The position numbers and the translations under genes were made by a program. 64,000 nucleotides of DNA from Salinispora tropica CNB-440 (GTDB taxonomy: Bacteria > Actinomycetota > Actinomycetes > Mycobacteriales > Micromonosporaceae): contig NC_009380.1 in the NCBI RefSeq assembly GCF_000016425.1, forward strand, positions 1,306,144 through 1,370,143, in the 5' to 3' direction. Below are positions 1-8,179 of the stretch, piece after piece. Below the pieces are notes generated by a model. The model was given only the letters and a program-made list of their open reading frames with translations. It did not search any database and had not been told where the DNA came from. The first letter of the stretch is position 1. Each line of letters opens with the position of its first letter.

Positions 1-6
1 CTGGAT

Positions 7-39
7 GCGGTCACCGCCACCTCCGGTCGCGGTGACCGC
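7..39 (+). terminator. Hairpin, probable terminator of a gene left of the window
   Basis: Two perfect 11-base arms (7-17 and 29-39, GCGGTCACCGC / GCGGTGACCGC) enclose an 11-base loop. No T tract follows, which is usual for high-GC actinomycete terminators. No gene is visible in the first 200 bases, so it most likely ends a transcript coming from outside the window. Orientation is not determined. Confidence 0.5.
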
Positions 40-134
40 CGTGCACCCCCGAGCAGTCGGGTTTCAACCACCTCGCCGAGGTGTACCCCCGTGGGGTGGT
101 GCTCTCGGTGCGCCGCCCGCCTGGTGACGGCGAT

Positions 135-170
135 TACATATACGTTGTATATGTATCACGTACATGTACG
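135..170. promoter_or_regulatory. Double palindromic operator upstream of the oxidoreductase gene
   Basis: Bases 135-155 form a perfect inverted repeat, TACATATAC-GTT-GTATATGTA. Bases 159-170 form a second perfect palindrome, CGTACATGTACG. The AT-rich symmetry stands out from the surrounding GC-rich DNA. Both sites lie 60-90 bases before the start at 228, the usual place for a repressor site. The TetR gene just downstream (1482) is the likely owner, which is an inference from proximity only. Confidence 0.65.
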
Positions 171-227
171 GTGTAAAGCCTGGTCGGGAGGGCCCGGTCA
201 TGCCATTCACGTGAAGTGGAGACGACA

Positions 228-1229
228 GTGCAGGCATACGTACAGACCAAGTACGGCGACCCGAGCGTCATGCGACTCATGGACGTGCCCACGCCCACGC
301 CCGAGCACGGTGAGGTGCTGATTCGGGTACGGGCAGCAGGCCTCAATCCGGTGGACTACCACATCCGGGACGGCAAGATGCGGATGATCGCCCGGATGAA
401 ACTGCCGAAGGTGGCCGGCAGCGAGCTGGCGGGCGTGGTGGAAGCCGTCGGGCCCGGCGTCACCGGCCTCGCCGTCGGGGACCGGGTGTTCACCCGCGTC
501 GACGTCATGAAGCTGGGCGCCTTCGCCCCCCATGCGGTTGTCGCGGCGGACCTCGTCGCCCCGATGCCGCAGTCGCTGGACTTCACCGAGGCCGCCGGGC
601 TTCCCCTGGCCGGCCTCACCGCGCTACAGGCCCTGCGGGACGAGCTCACCATCGAAAAGGGCCAACGGATCTTCATCTCCGGCGGTGCGGGTGGCGTGGG
701 CACACTCGCCATCCAACTCGCGGCATGGATGGGCGCCCAGGTCGCCACGACCGCCTCGCCCGGGGGTGAGAATCTGGTGCGGTCACTCGGTGCTGAGACG
801 GTCATCAACTACCAGACGACCAGCTTCGCAGACGTTTTGCGGGACTACGACGCGGTTCTCGACCTCCGGGGTGGTCAGGATCTGGCGGACAGTTTCGCCA
901 TTGTCCGTCCCGGAGCCAAGGTGGTGTCCGTCGCGGGAGTGCCCGAACGGAACTCAGCCAAGGACCTGGGCGCCGGTCCACTGGTCGGTGCCCTGTTCAA
1001 CCTGCTCAGTGGCAAGGTCCGGCGGCAGGCCAAGGCGCACGGGGTCACCTACCGGTATCTGTTCATGCACCCTAGCGGTGCCGATCTGCGAATTCTGGCC
1101 GACCTCGTCGACGGTGGGAACCTGAAGGTGGTGACGGACCAGGTCTTCCCCTTCGAGGAGATCGCGGACGCCTTCGCCCGCCTCGAGCGTGGCCACGCCA
1201 AGGGAAAGATCATCGTTGCGATGCCCTGA
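228..1229 (+). CDS. Zinc-type alcohol dehydrogenase-like NADP-dependent (quinone) oxidoreductase
   Basis: A 333-residue member of the medium-chain dehydrogenase/reductase superfamily, quinone-oxidoreductase branch. It would reduce quinones or enals with NADPH in the cytoplasm. The GroES-like N-terminal domain (about residues 1-115) contains the G-D-R-V-F signature. The Rossmann domain carries I-S-G-G-A-G-G-V-G-T for the nucleotide. The structural-zinc cysteines are absent, as is normal for this branch. The GTG start at 228 is chosen because GTGGAG (216-221) sits six bases upstream; a GTG at 216 would overlap this ribosome site. A paired palindrome lies upstream and a TetR gene follows 250 bases later, so inducible, TetR-controlled expression is likely. 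The substrate cannot be told. Confidence 0.85.
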   Translation: MQAYVQTKYGDPSVMRLMDVPTPTPEHGEVLIRVRAAGLNPVDYHIRDGKMRMIARMKLPKVAGSELAGVVEAVGPGVTGLAVGDRVFTRVDVMKLGAFAPHAVVAADLVAPMPQSLDFTEAAGLPLAGLTALQALRDELTIEKGQRIFISGGAGGVGTLAIQLAAWMGAQVATTASPGGENLVRSLGAETVINYQTTSFADVLRDYDAVLDLRGGQDLADSFAIVRPGAKVVSVAGVPERNSAKDLGAGPLVGALFNLLSGKVRRQAKAHGVTYRYLFMHPSGADLRILADLVDGGNLKVVTDQVFPFEEIADAFARLERGHAKGKIIVAMP

Positions 1230-1264
1230 TCCGTCGCCATCAGGTAGTTGGCCAACCGCCGGCG

Positions 1265-1305
1265 GCCAGGTCCGGACAGACGATGGGACGCGGCCCGGAC
1301 CTGGC
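1265..1305 (+). terminator. Hairpin after the oxidoreductase gene
   Basis: Perfect 11-base arms GCCAGGTCCGG (1265-1275) and CCGGACCTGGC (1295-1305) with a 19-base loop lie 35 bases after the stop at 1229. They probably end that transcript before the TetR gene. The loop is long, so confidence is moderate. Confidence 0.5.
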
Positions 1306-1481
1306 TCGGCGGCTGGTCACCCAAGGTCGAGGTTCCCGGCCGACACGATTTCCACAGGTGCCGGCTCGATGGCCCCGAGTCGGCACGCACCACCGGATAC
1401 ATCCCCGGCAGCACGGAGTGACCTGGCCGGGCGCGTGGAGCCGGACGTGCTAGACATGGCTGGAACGTGAAGGAGACGGCG

Positions 1482-2165
1482 ATGACCTCCGCAACCTCAC
1501 CGCGTAGAGCCAGGACTCCGCTGTCCCGGGCCACCCTGATAGCCAGCGCGACAGAACTGGCCGACTCCGAAGGGCTACAGGCTGTCACGATCCGGCAGCT
1601 GGCCCACCGGCACGGTGTGACCGCCATGGCGATCTATGCCCACTTCGACGACAAGGAGGCGCTGCTGGACGCCCTGGGTGAGGCGTTGCTCGACAGCGTC
1701 CAGGTCCCCGACCTGACAGCTGGCGATAGTCGGACCAATCTGGGGGCGGTGTTGACCGCCTTCGTCGAGGCGTTGCGGGCACACCCTGCCATCGCCCCCA
1801 TCACCGCCCGCCGCATCCTCGAGTGCGATTCGGGCATCGACCTTGCCGAACAACTCCTCGCCCAGCTCACCGCGCTCGGTCACCCCAGCGGTCTCGCCGC
1901 GGCCACGAGCCACTACCTCCTGAGCGGGGTCGTCGCCCTGGTTGCCAGTGAGCCTGGGCGCAGCTGTATCCCGCACGACATCGAGGGTCAGGAACAGTTG
2001 ATCCGTAGCCGTCGGGCTCGCCTGTTGGCCCTGGCGCCCGAACGCCATCCCCATGTCGTCGCCGCGGCAACGCCGCTGACCATGTGCGCCAACCCCGACA
2101 TCTACTACGCCCAGGGCATCGAGTTGCTTGTCAACGGTGCCTGCGCGCTGGGTCAATCTCGATGA
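1482..2165 (+). CDS. TetR-family transcriptional regulator
   Basis: A 227-residue repressor. The N-terminal helix-turn-helix covers about residues 18-64 and includes T-I-R-Q-L-A-H-R-H-G-V-T-A-M-A-I-Y-A-H-F. The C-terminal ligand domain resembles the TetR_C group found with oxidoreductases. The ATG at 1482 is chosen over the in-frame GTG at 1467 because AAGGAG (1470-1475) lies six bases before it. It is the nearest regulator to the oxidoreductase at 228 and may bind the palindromes at 135-170. Its inducer is unknown. Confidence 0.88.
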   Translation: MTSATSPRRARTPLSRATLIASATELADSEGLQAVTIRQLAHRHGVTAMAIYAHFDDKEALLDALGEALLDSVQVPDLTAGDSRTNLGAVLTAFVEALRAHPAIAPITARRILECDSGIDLAEQLLAQLTALGHPSGLAAATSHYLLSGVVALVASEPGRSCIPHDIEGQEQLIRSRRARLLALAPERHPHVVAAATPLTMCANPDIYYAQGIELLVNGACALGQSR

Positions 2166-2289
2166 CGACCGGCGCGTCCTGGTGCGGCGGACGCCGTGGG
2201 GGTGCGGCGACTGTGGCCACACGAGGTGCGCGAACCGCATACGCTACCTCCGAGTTTCCGTGCCACGGCGGGTTGGTGCGGATTTCGGG

Positions 2290-3062
2290 TCAGCTCCGAA
2301 GGTCGAGAAGGAATCCGCTGGCAGCGAGCCCGGTGGCGCGGCTTTGTTGGGAACCGCTGAAGCTTGCCTGACTGGTACCGGAGTCGACGGTGACGGCAAA
2401 TCCGTCACCGCCGACCTTGATCTTGGCCAGCGCGTCCAGCATGATGCGGCGGACCCAGGGGCGATGTAGCAGCCGGGCGATGCCGGGTTGCCCGGCGGCT
2501 GCCAACAGCGCGGTGGCGAGCCGGGAGTCCAGGCACAGGCCGGTACTCGCGGCGACATTCAGGGTGGTGGAGAGCGTGTACTGGTCGGAGAACGGGAACC
2601 GATGGACGGTTCGCTCGCCGTGCGGAGCCGGAAAACGCATTGCCCACGAGCCGTGTAGGCGGCCCAGCCCATCGAGAGTCCAGGCGAGTGCCGCTGGCCC
2701 GTGTCGTTCGCCGGAACCGAGCAGCACGCCGATGTGCACCTGCCGTGTCGTTGACTGTTCGACGCAGTGTCGGGCGAGCAGGTTGCTGACCCCGGGGACC
2801 AGTCCGACGCTAAGGACCGCTGTGGCCTGCCGCTGGGCGGCGAGCTCGTCCAGTTGTTCGATCTCGACGTGCAGTTGGTGGGAAGCCGAGACGTCCACGT
2901 AGTGGATCCCTCGCTCCAGGCAGGCGCGGGCGATCCGCGCGTTGTCGAGTGTGGGTTACGGCCGGCCACCACCACGTCCGTCGCGGGGAGGTGCGCGACC
3001 AGCGCAGGCGCGGCGTGCAGGCCGACGGCGCCGTATCCGCCGAGGACGAGGATCCGGTTCAT
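2290..3062 (-). pseudogene. Saccharopine-dehydrogenase-like NAD(P)-binding protein, deleted and frameshifted
   Basis: The start at 3062 opens an intact Rossmann motif (M-N-R-I-L-V-L-G-G-Y-G-A-V-G) and continues to V-V-V-A-G-R-N near 2955. The reading frame then becomes nonsense. Homologous sequence resumes in another frame at about 2943 (D-N-A-R-I-A-R-A-C-L-E-R-G-I-H-Y-V-D-V-S-A) and runs to the stop at 2290. Family members normally have several dozen residues between the nucleotide-binding strand and the A-C-L-E-x-G-x-x-Y-V-D segment. Here they adjoin directly, so an internal deletion with frameshift is the simplest reading. The promoter and ribosome site (GAGAGGCGG) remain. A TetR gene is divergent at 3150. 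A sequencing error could explain the frameshift but not the missing segment. Confidence 0.75.
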
Positions 3063-3109
3063 CGGGCGACCGCCTCTCGTGGTGTGGTGTCCAAAGATTT
3101 AGTAGTCAC

Positions 3110-3142
3110 ACTACAATAATATTTCTGTAGTTTCGCTATAGT
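3110..3142. promoter_or_regulatory. Divergent promoter with TetR-type operator
   Basis: ACTACA (3110-3115) and TGTAGT (3126-3131) form a perfect inverted repeat around an AT-rich 10-base spacer. TATAGT (3137-3142) fits a -10 box and would place the transcript start near 3150, at or next to a GTG codon, so the TetR message may be leaderless. The inverted repeat sits between two divergent genes and would let the TetR protein control both itself and the broken gene on the other strand. Confidence 0.6.
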
Positions 3143-3149
3143 CGTGCGG

Positions 3150-3821
3150 GTGAGCGCGACACCACGCCGCGGAGGCCGGCAGGCACCCGCGAAGACACAC
3201 AACGAGGACGGCAGAACCGCGCGATCCCGGTCCACCCGGGCGCGCATCATGGCGGCGGCCACCGAGCTGTTCACCACTGCCGGCTACGGCGCCACCAGCA
3301 TCGCGGCCATCGCCGCCAGGGCCCGCGTGAGCGAACAGAGCGTCTACTACAGCTTCGGCACCAAGCGGGCCATCCTCACCGCGGCCCTCGACCTGGCCAT
3401 CGCCGGCGACGACGAACCCGTTCCCACACTTGAGCGGCCTTGGGTGCGTGCCGCGCTGGCCGACCCGGATCCGCGCGAGCAGATCCGCCGGCAGGTTGCC
3501 GGTGCCGCGGACATCTACCGGCGCGCCGCACCACTGTTGGATGTCGTACGCGGCGCGGCCACCGCCGACGCGGATCTGGTCGAGGCGTGGGCTACCAACC
3601 TGGAGCAGCGGCTCACCGTCCAACGCGTCTTCGCCGACGCGCTGGCCCGCAAGACACCGCTGCCCGCCGGCATGACCGTCGACGTGGCCGCCGACACCGC
3701 CCTGGCCATTCTCAGCCCCGAGACATACCACCTGCTCGTGCACCATCAGGGCTGGGAACACACGCGATGGCAGGACTGGGCCGCGAACGCGTTGCAACGC
3801 CTGCTCACGACGCTGCCGTAG
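3150..3821 (+). CDS. TetR-family transcriptional regulator
   Basis: About 223 residues. A basic N-terminal tail is followed by a helix-turn-helix (A-R-I-M-A-A-A-T-E-L-F ... S-I-A-A-I-A-A-R-A-R-V-S-E-Q-S-V-Y-Y-S-F-G-T-K) and an all-helical effector domain. The start may be GTG 3144 or GTG 3150. The -10-like TATAGT at 3137 favours a leaderless message beginning at 3150. It is divergent from the broken saccharopine-dehydrogenase-like gene, with an inverted repeat between them, so that gene was probably its target. With the target decayed, the regulator may now act only on itself or on distant genes. Confidence 0.87.
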   Translation: MSATPRRGGRQAPAKTHNEDGRTARSRSTRARIMAAATELFTTAGYGATSIAAIAARARVSEQSVYYSFGTKRAILTAALDLAIAGDDEPVPTLERPWVRAALADPDPREQIRRQVAGAADIYRRAAPLLDVVRGAATADADLVEAWATNLEQRLTVQRVFADALARKTPLPAGMTVDVAADTALAILSPETYHLLVHHQGWEHTRWQDWAANALQRLLTTLP

Positions 3822-4137
3822 CGCAGGGGACCCGCCCTGGCAGGTCGGTCGACGTCTACCGCTGATGCCGCCTGCGTCAACCTCTACCAGGGCCGTGCCC
3901 GCGTGCCCTACGGCCCTGAGGCCTCACACCCGGGGCTGGATCACGAGGGCCACGCCCGCCCGCGGCGTCGTGGATCTGCGGGCCTTCGCGGTCAGGAGCC
4001 GACCGCACCGCGTCGTCGGGCCGATCGACGACGTGTGCGGTGAGTGCGGCCCGGGCTTGCCGGTGAATCCCGCAGCGGGGACAGGGCGGTCCCTCAGAGT
4101 TCAGACGCATGACCAAACAGCGCAACCAAAGATCGTG
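3822..4137. other. Intergenic region without a supported gene
   Basis: Open frames here overlap the XRE gene antisense or show low-complexity, unrecognisable translations. I see no clear hairpin or operator. Confidence 0.5.
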
Positions 4138-4731
4138 TCAGGAGCTCTGACTCGTCGGGCTGCGGCGGCTGCTCTCGCGGAGATGGGCGTGCTCGCCGTC
4201 ACGATCGAAAATCATGATCAGTTCAGCCGTGCCGTCTATCGCGGAGAAGGCGTGCGGTGTCATGGTTGAGAACTCGGCGGCTTCGCCGGCCTCGACTATG
4301 ATCTCGCGGTCGCCGAGTGATAGGCACACTCGTCCCTCCAGGACGAAGAACCAGTCATGACCAGGGTGAACTCGTTGCTCCAGCGTCTTGCGTGTAGGTT
4401 CGAGCCGGACTTTCAACGCGATGGTGCGGCCGTTCGGCCGGCTCAACATCCACGTCGTACGCTCGCCGCCACGGTCCGGCATCGGACGGATGACGACGTC
4501 CTCGTCGTTGCGCACGTCGAGAAGAGAGTCGAGGTCGACGTGGAGCGCCGCCGCCAGTGGCAGCAGGACATCGAGGCTGATCGTCCGCTTGCCGGTCTCG
4601 ATCCGGCTGATGGTCGAGGGGCTCAGGTTTGTACGAGCGGCGAGCTCATCGAGCGAGAAGCCCAGTGTGGTGCGAAGAGCCCGTAGCCGAGTTCGGATCA
4701 CCTTTTCGATCTCGTTGAGTCTCGACATCAT
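4138..4731 (-). CDS. XRE-family regulator with C-terminal cupin sensor domain
   Basis: 197 residues. A lambda-repressor-like helix-turn-helix (about residues 10-66: L-R-A-L-R-T-T-L-G-F-S-L-D-E-L-A-A-R-T-N-L-S-P-S-T-I-S-R-I-E) is joined to a cupin barrel (about 105-180: H-P-G-H-D-W-F-F-V-L-E-G-R ... E-A-G-E-A-A-E-F). Such proteins sense a small ligand through the cupin and usually control an adjacent gene. Here that is the divergent oxidoreductase-methyltransferase fusion, and an inverted repeat lies in the shared 67-base promoter region. Two consecutive ATG codons begin the frame and either may be used. Confidence 0.88.
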   Translation of the reverse strand: MMSRLNEIEKVIRTRLRALRTTLGFSLDELAARTNLSPSTISRIETGKRTISLDVLLPLAAALHVDLDSLLDVRNDEDVVIRPMPDRGGERTTWMLSRPNGRTIALKVRLEPTRKTLEQRVHPGHDWFFVLEGRVCLSLGDREIIVEAGEAAEFSTMTPHAFSAIDGTAELIMIFDRDGEHAHLRESSRRSPTSQSS

Positions 4732-4740
4732 CCTCCCGAG

Positions 4741-4759
4741 TCTTGCGCATTATGCAAGA
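4741..4759. promoter_or_regulatory. Inverted repeat in the XRE/fusion promoter
   Basis: TCTTGC (4741-4746) and GCAAGA (4754-4759) flank a 7-base spacer between the divergent starts at 4731 and 4799. A further GCGTTGCA half-site lies just right of it. Placement suggests the binding site of the XRE-cupin regulator and joint control of both genes. Confidence 0.6.
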
Positions 4760-4798
4760 GGCGTTGCACCTTCTGCGATCGATTGTAGCTTCGACAGC

Positions 4799-6433
4799 AT
4801 GAGTGATAGAACCTTCCCGCCGATCGAACGTCGCTGCGATGTCGCCGTCATCGGCGGATCGGCTGCCGGCCTCGCCGCCGCGCTTCAGCTCGCGGGCCAG
4901 CGCAGGTCGGTGATCGTGATCGATGATGGAGCGTCCCGCGACGCTCCCGCCGAGCGCCTGCACGGCTACCTCGGCCGCGAAGGCGTCCCGCCAGCCGAGA
5001 TCCTCGCTACCGGCCGTGAGGAAGCCCGCAGCTACGGCGTCGAGGTGCTGACCGGTCACGTGGAACGCATCACCCGCATGCCGGATGGTCGCTTTCGGGC
5101 CGAACTCGCCAGCGGTCACTCCATCATCGCTCGTCGGGCCCTCGCGGCCATCGGGCTGGTGGACGAGCTTCCGGACATCGACGATCTTGATCAGCACTGG
5201 GGCCGTGACGTCATACACTCTCCGTTCGGTCGCGGTTTTGAGGTCCGAGACGGGCGCATAGTCCAGATCGTTACCCATCCGGGAGGGCTGCGCACGACCG
5301 AGTTGTTTCGTCACCTCAGTGCGCAGCTCACCGTCGTGCTCCACGGCGATGTCCCTGTGGAGGAGGCCGAGGTCGATGTTCTGCGGGCCAGCGGTGTGGC
5401 CGTCGTACCGGGGTTCGTGACCGGGCTCACCACCAATGACGTCGGTCGTATCGAAGCCGTCCGACTCGCCAACCACGACGACATCGACGCCGACACGGTC
5501 GTGGTGACGCCACGGTTCCACGTACGCGCCGAACCGTTCGCGCCGCTCGGTCTGCAACCGGCCTCGCACCCCACCGGGCTCGGGCGCTTCCTGGAAACGG
5601 ACGCGACCGGGGCGACTGCAGTTCCCGGCCTCTATGCCGCAGGCAACGCGACCGACCCGAGCCAGCAGCTACTGCAGGCCGCCGCCCACGGCAGCCAGGT
5701 CGGTGCCGCGATCAGCTGGAGTCTCGCCCACGACGACAGCCGGGCCACGGCGCAACCACCTTCGAACCAGGCGGACTGGGATCATCGATACAGTAGCGAC
5801 CAGATCTGGAGCGGCAACCCGAACGGCACTCTCGTCCACGAGGTCACGGGCCTCACGCCACGCCGCGCGCTCGATGTTGGGGCTGGCGAGGGCGCCGACG
5901 CGCTCTGGCTTGCCGAACAGGGATGGAAGGCTACCGCGAGTGACATCTCGCCGCGCGCGCTGGACCACGTCAGCGCGGTAGCCCGGCACCGGGGTCTCCC
6001 CGTCGAGTGCCATCGGGCGGACGCGAACGCGTTGGACGCCTTCGAGTCAGCGGCGTTCGAACTCGTGTCTGCGCAGTACGCCTCCATCCCTCGCACACCC
6101 GATGGGCGGGGGATCCACAATCTGTTGAATGCCGTTGCCCCCGGTGGCACGTTGCTCGTGGTCAGCCACGATCGTGCGCCGAGTCGTACGTCGCTCGATT
6201 CGGCCCACATGCCACCGTTCGACCCGGACGCATACCTCCGTGTCGACGACTTCGCCACCGCGCTCGCGGGCTCAGTCGGCTGGGACATCGAGGTACACGA
6301 CAAGCGACTCCGACCCCCAGGGGCGGCCTCCGCGTCCCACCACGTCCACGACGTGGTCCTGCGGGCCCGCCGTACGACGGCTGGCGATCCTGGCCGTGGT
6401 CTGCTGGGCGGTGACCACCTCGGGGCGTCATAG
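4799..6433 (+). CDS. Fusion: thioredoxin-reductase-like FAD oxidoreductase plus class I SAM methyltransferase
   Basis: 544 residues in one frame. Residues 13-330 resemble the thioredoxin reductase fold (V-A-V-I-G-G-S-A-A-G-L-A-A for FAD; C-terminal G-L-Y-A-A-G-N-A-T-D-P-S-Q-Q). Residues about 345-530 are a SAM methyltransferase (A-L-D-V-G-A-G-E-G-A-D-A-L-W-L-A, then D-I-S-P-R-A-L-D). Two-domain proteins of this layout are known in actinobacteria. The redox site is unusual: relatives carry C-P-Y-C before G-[YW]-E-V-R-D, whereas residues 141-144 here are S-P-F-G, so both cysteines are lost. The ATG at 4799 is the first plausible start; the frame is open further upstream only antisense to the XRE gene. 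Expression is probably controlled by that XRE-cupin protein. Substrate unknown. Confidence 0.85.
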   Translation: MSDRTFPPIERRCDVAVIGGSAAGLAAALQLAGQRRSVIVIDDGASRDAPAERLHGYLGREGVPPAEILATGREEARSYGVEVLTGHVERITRMPDGRFRAELASGHSIIARRALAAIGLVDELPDIDDLDQHWGRDVIHSPFGRGFEVRDGRIVQIVTHPGGLRTTELFRHLSAQLTVVLHGDVPVEEAEVDVLRASGVAVVPGFVTGLTTNDVGRIEAVRLANHDDIDADTVVVTPRFHVRAEPFAPLGLQPASHPTGLGRFLETDATGATAVPGLYAAGNATDPSQQLLQAAAHGSQVGAAISWSLAHDDSRATAQPPSNQADWDHRYSSDQIWSGNPNGTLVHEVTGLTPRRALDVGAGEGADALWLAEQGWKATASDISPRALDHVSAVARHRGLPVECHRADANALDAFESAAFELVSAQYASIPRTPDGRGIHNLLNAVAPGGTLLVVSHDRAPSRTSLDSAHMPPFDPDAYLRVDDFATALAGSVGWDIEVHDKRLRPPGAASASHHVHDVVLRARRTTAGDPGRGLLGGDHLGAS

Positions 6434-6462
6434 ATCGAGCTGACACGGTCCGGGAACGCGGC

Positions 6463-8070
6463 TCAAGCTTTTGTCAGCACGGTAGACAGGTACTGCTCGA
6501 TGCGACTCGGCTCCGGTGAGCCGGCGTAGCCGATGTGCCGGTCCGGCCGGATCACGAAGGCCGCGGCACCGGCGTCGTACAGCTTCTGGGCGTTACGGCC
6601 CCGGTCCAGTAGGACCGGAACCTGGGCGCGCGCGGTCTGGGCTACCTGCCAGGCCGGCGTCAGCAACCGCAGCTCCACCGCACCGGGCCATCGGCGGGCC
6701 AGCGCATCGGCCAGCCCATTGATCCGCGTGGTCAGTGTCGCGTCCGGCTTCGGCGCGGTCAGCAGGAGGGTGTGGGGGTCGGTGGCGAGTAGGTCGTGTA
6801 GGCGCTGCGGTCGGTGGGTGATCCCGTCGAACAGCGTCGGGTCGGGTAGGCGGTCCCCACCGTGCAGGCCGCCCATGCGACCGGTCACCCCGGCCGTGCC
6901 GCGGTAGCTGTGCCCGAGCTGGGACAGCCGGTGGGCGAGCAGCCGGCGGGCCGGTGCGCTGGCCTGTAGCCCGGTCAGCACGATGTCACGCAGGTGCCGG
7001 CGCGGGTCGCCCCGCAACAGCATCGCCTCCGCGCCGAGGTGGGTGAAGGTGACGACCTGCCGACCGATGCGATGCCGTTCGGCCTGGTAGCTGTCGAGTA
7101 GCGCGGTCGGGGCGCGGCCGGCGATCACCGCGGCGAGTTTCCAGCCCAGGTTGATCGCGTCGGCCATGCCGAGGTTGAGCCCTTGGCCACCGAACGGGGT
7201 GTGGACATGCCCGGCGTCGCCGGCCAGGAAGAGCCGCCCTTTGCGGTAGGTGGTCGCCTGCCTGCGGGACAGATTGAAGGTCCAGAACTGGTCGGTGGAT
7301 TCGATGGTGGCGGGGATGCCGGTACGGGACAGGGCCGCCTGCGCGTCGTCGAGGGTGGGTGGCACGGGCCGCCCGGTGGCGTCGATGGTCTGGGTGTACG
7401 CCAGCCGGAACCGCCGTCGCCCGGGTAGGGGGAAGACTCCGTAGATCCCACTGCCGTCGCTGGAAAAGGTCATCTCGTTACGGGGCAACGGCCAGTCCAC
7501 CACCGCGTCGCAGAGTACCCACGGATCGCTGTACGTGCTGCCGTCGAAGTCGATCCCGAGGAGGTCTCGAACCCTGCTGTGCGCGCCGTCGCAGCCGACG
7601 ATCCATCGGGCGGTCACGGTTTCGGTGCCGCCGTCCGGCGTGGTGAGGGTGGCTGTGACTCCGCTGTCGGTCGGCGTGAGGCCGGCCAGGGTGGTGCTGC
7701 GGTGCAGCGCAACGCCGTGTCGGGTCAGGTGGTCGATGAGAATCTGTTCGGTGCGGTACTGCGGAATGTCGACTATGTGCGGGTATGCCGTGTCGTCGAG
7801 TACGCGGAAGTCAACGCTGAGTCGGTCGCGGTGACTCGTGCGCAGGGTGAGCACGTCGACCCGCTGCCCTTCGGCGAGGATCCCGTCGGCCACCCCGAGA
7901 TCACGGAGATGTTCCAGCGTACGGGCGTGCAGCGCGGCGGATTTGGTCAGCTCCAGCGGGGCGGCGTGCTTGTCGATGATCCGGATGTCGACACCGAGTC
8001 GGTTCAGTTGGGCGGCGAGGACCAGCCCGGTGGGGCCGGCTCCGACGATCAGCACCTGCGGGTGTGGCAT
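6463..8070 (-). CDS. FAD-dependent aromatic monooxygenase (PheA/TfdB, polyketide-hydroxylase type)
   Basis: 535 residues, group A flavoprotein hydroxylase. Visible motifs are V-G-A-G-P-T-G-L near the N-terminus, G-C-D-G-A-H-S-R in the middle, and G-D-A-G-H-V-H-T-P-F-G-G-Q-G-L-N-L-G-M-A-D-A for FAD ribityl binding. A C-terminal thioredoxin-like domain is typical of this class. It would hydroxylate an aromatic compound using NAD(P)H and oxygen. The ATG at 8070 is chosen because GAGAGGTG precedes it and because the nucleotide motif starts right after; a frame extension to 8151 runs through the operator. It is divergent from a TetR gene, and two similar palindromes lie between them, so repression relieved by a substrate-like ligand is expected. 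Detoxification or a tailoring role are both possible. Confidence 0.87.
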   Translation of the reverse strand: MPHPQVLIVGAGPTGLVLAAQLNRLGVDIRIIDKHAAPLELTKSAALHARTLEHLRDLGVADGILAEGQRVDVLTLRTSHRDRLSVDFRVLDDTAYPHIVDIPQYRTEQILIDHLTRHGVALHRSTTLAGLTPTDSGVTATLTTPDGGTETVTARWIVGCDGAHSRVRDLLGIDFDGSTYSDPWVLCDAVVDWPLPRNEMTFSSDGSGIYGVFPLPGRRRFRLAYTQTIDATGRPVPPTLDDAQAALSRTGIPATIESTDQFWTFNLSRRQATTYRKGRLFLAGDAGHVHTPFGGQGLNLGMADAINLGWKLAAVIAGRAPTALLDSYQAERHRIGRQVVTFTHLGAEAMLLRGDPRRHLRDIVLTGLQASAPARRLLAHRLSQLGHSYRGTAGVTGRMGGLHGGDRLPDPTLFDGITHRPQRLHDLLATDPHTLLLTAPKPDATLTTRINGLADALARRWPGAVELRLLTPAWQVAQTARAQVPVLLDRGRNAQKLYDAGAAAFVIRPDRHIGYAGSPEPSRIEQYLSTVLTKA

Positions 8071-8100
8071 GTCGTGCACCTCTCTGCGAACGACTAATGA

Positions 8101-8168
8101 AAAAGCGAGCACTCGCTCTTTTAGCGTGCGCCTCCGCCTGGGCAACGTCAAGAGGGAGCGCTCGCTTT
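8101..8168. promoter_or_regulatory. Two TetR-type operators between monooxygenase and TetR genes
   Basis: Site 1 (8101-8122) is a near-perfect palindrome centred on GCGAG-CA-CTCGC with flanking A and T runs. Site 2 (8151-8168) shares the core GAGC-GCTCGCTTT. The two copies match each other and bracket the divergent promoters, with site 2 twelve bases before the TetR start at 8180. The sequence type is common for TetR repressors, and autoregulation plus control of the monooxygenase is likely. Confidence 0.7.
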
Positions 8169-8179
8169 ACGATGAGCGG

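Noticed and set aside
3865..4269. 134-residue plus-strand reading frame
   Set aside because: Overlaps the 3' end of the XRE-cupin gene antisense, low-complexity residues, no ribosome site and no recognisable family.
4388..4798. In-frame N-terminal extension of the oxidoreductase-methyltransferase gene
   Set aside because: It runs antisense through the XRE-cupin gene, has arginine- and serine-rich nonsense residues, and the family begins at the Rossmann motif just after 4799.
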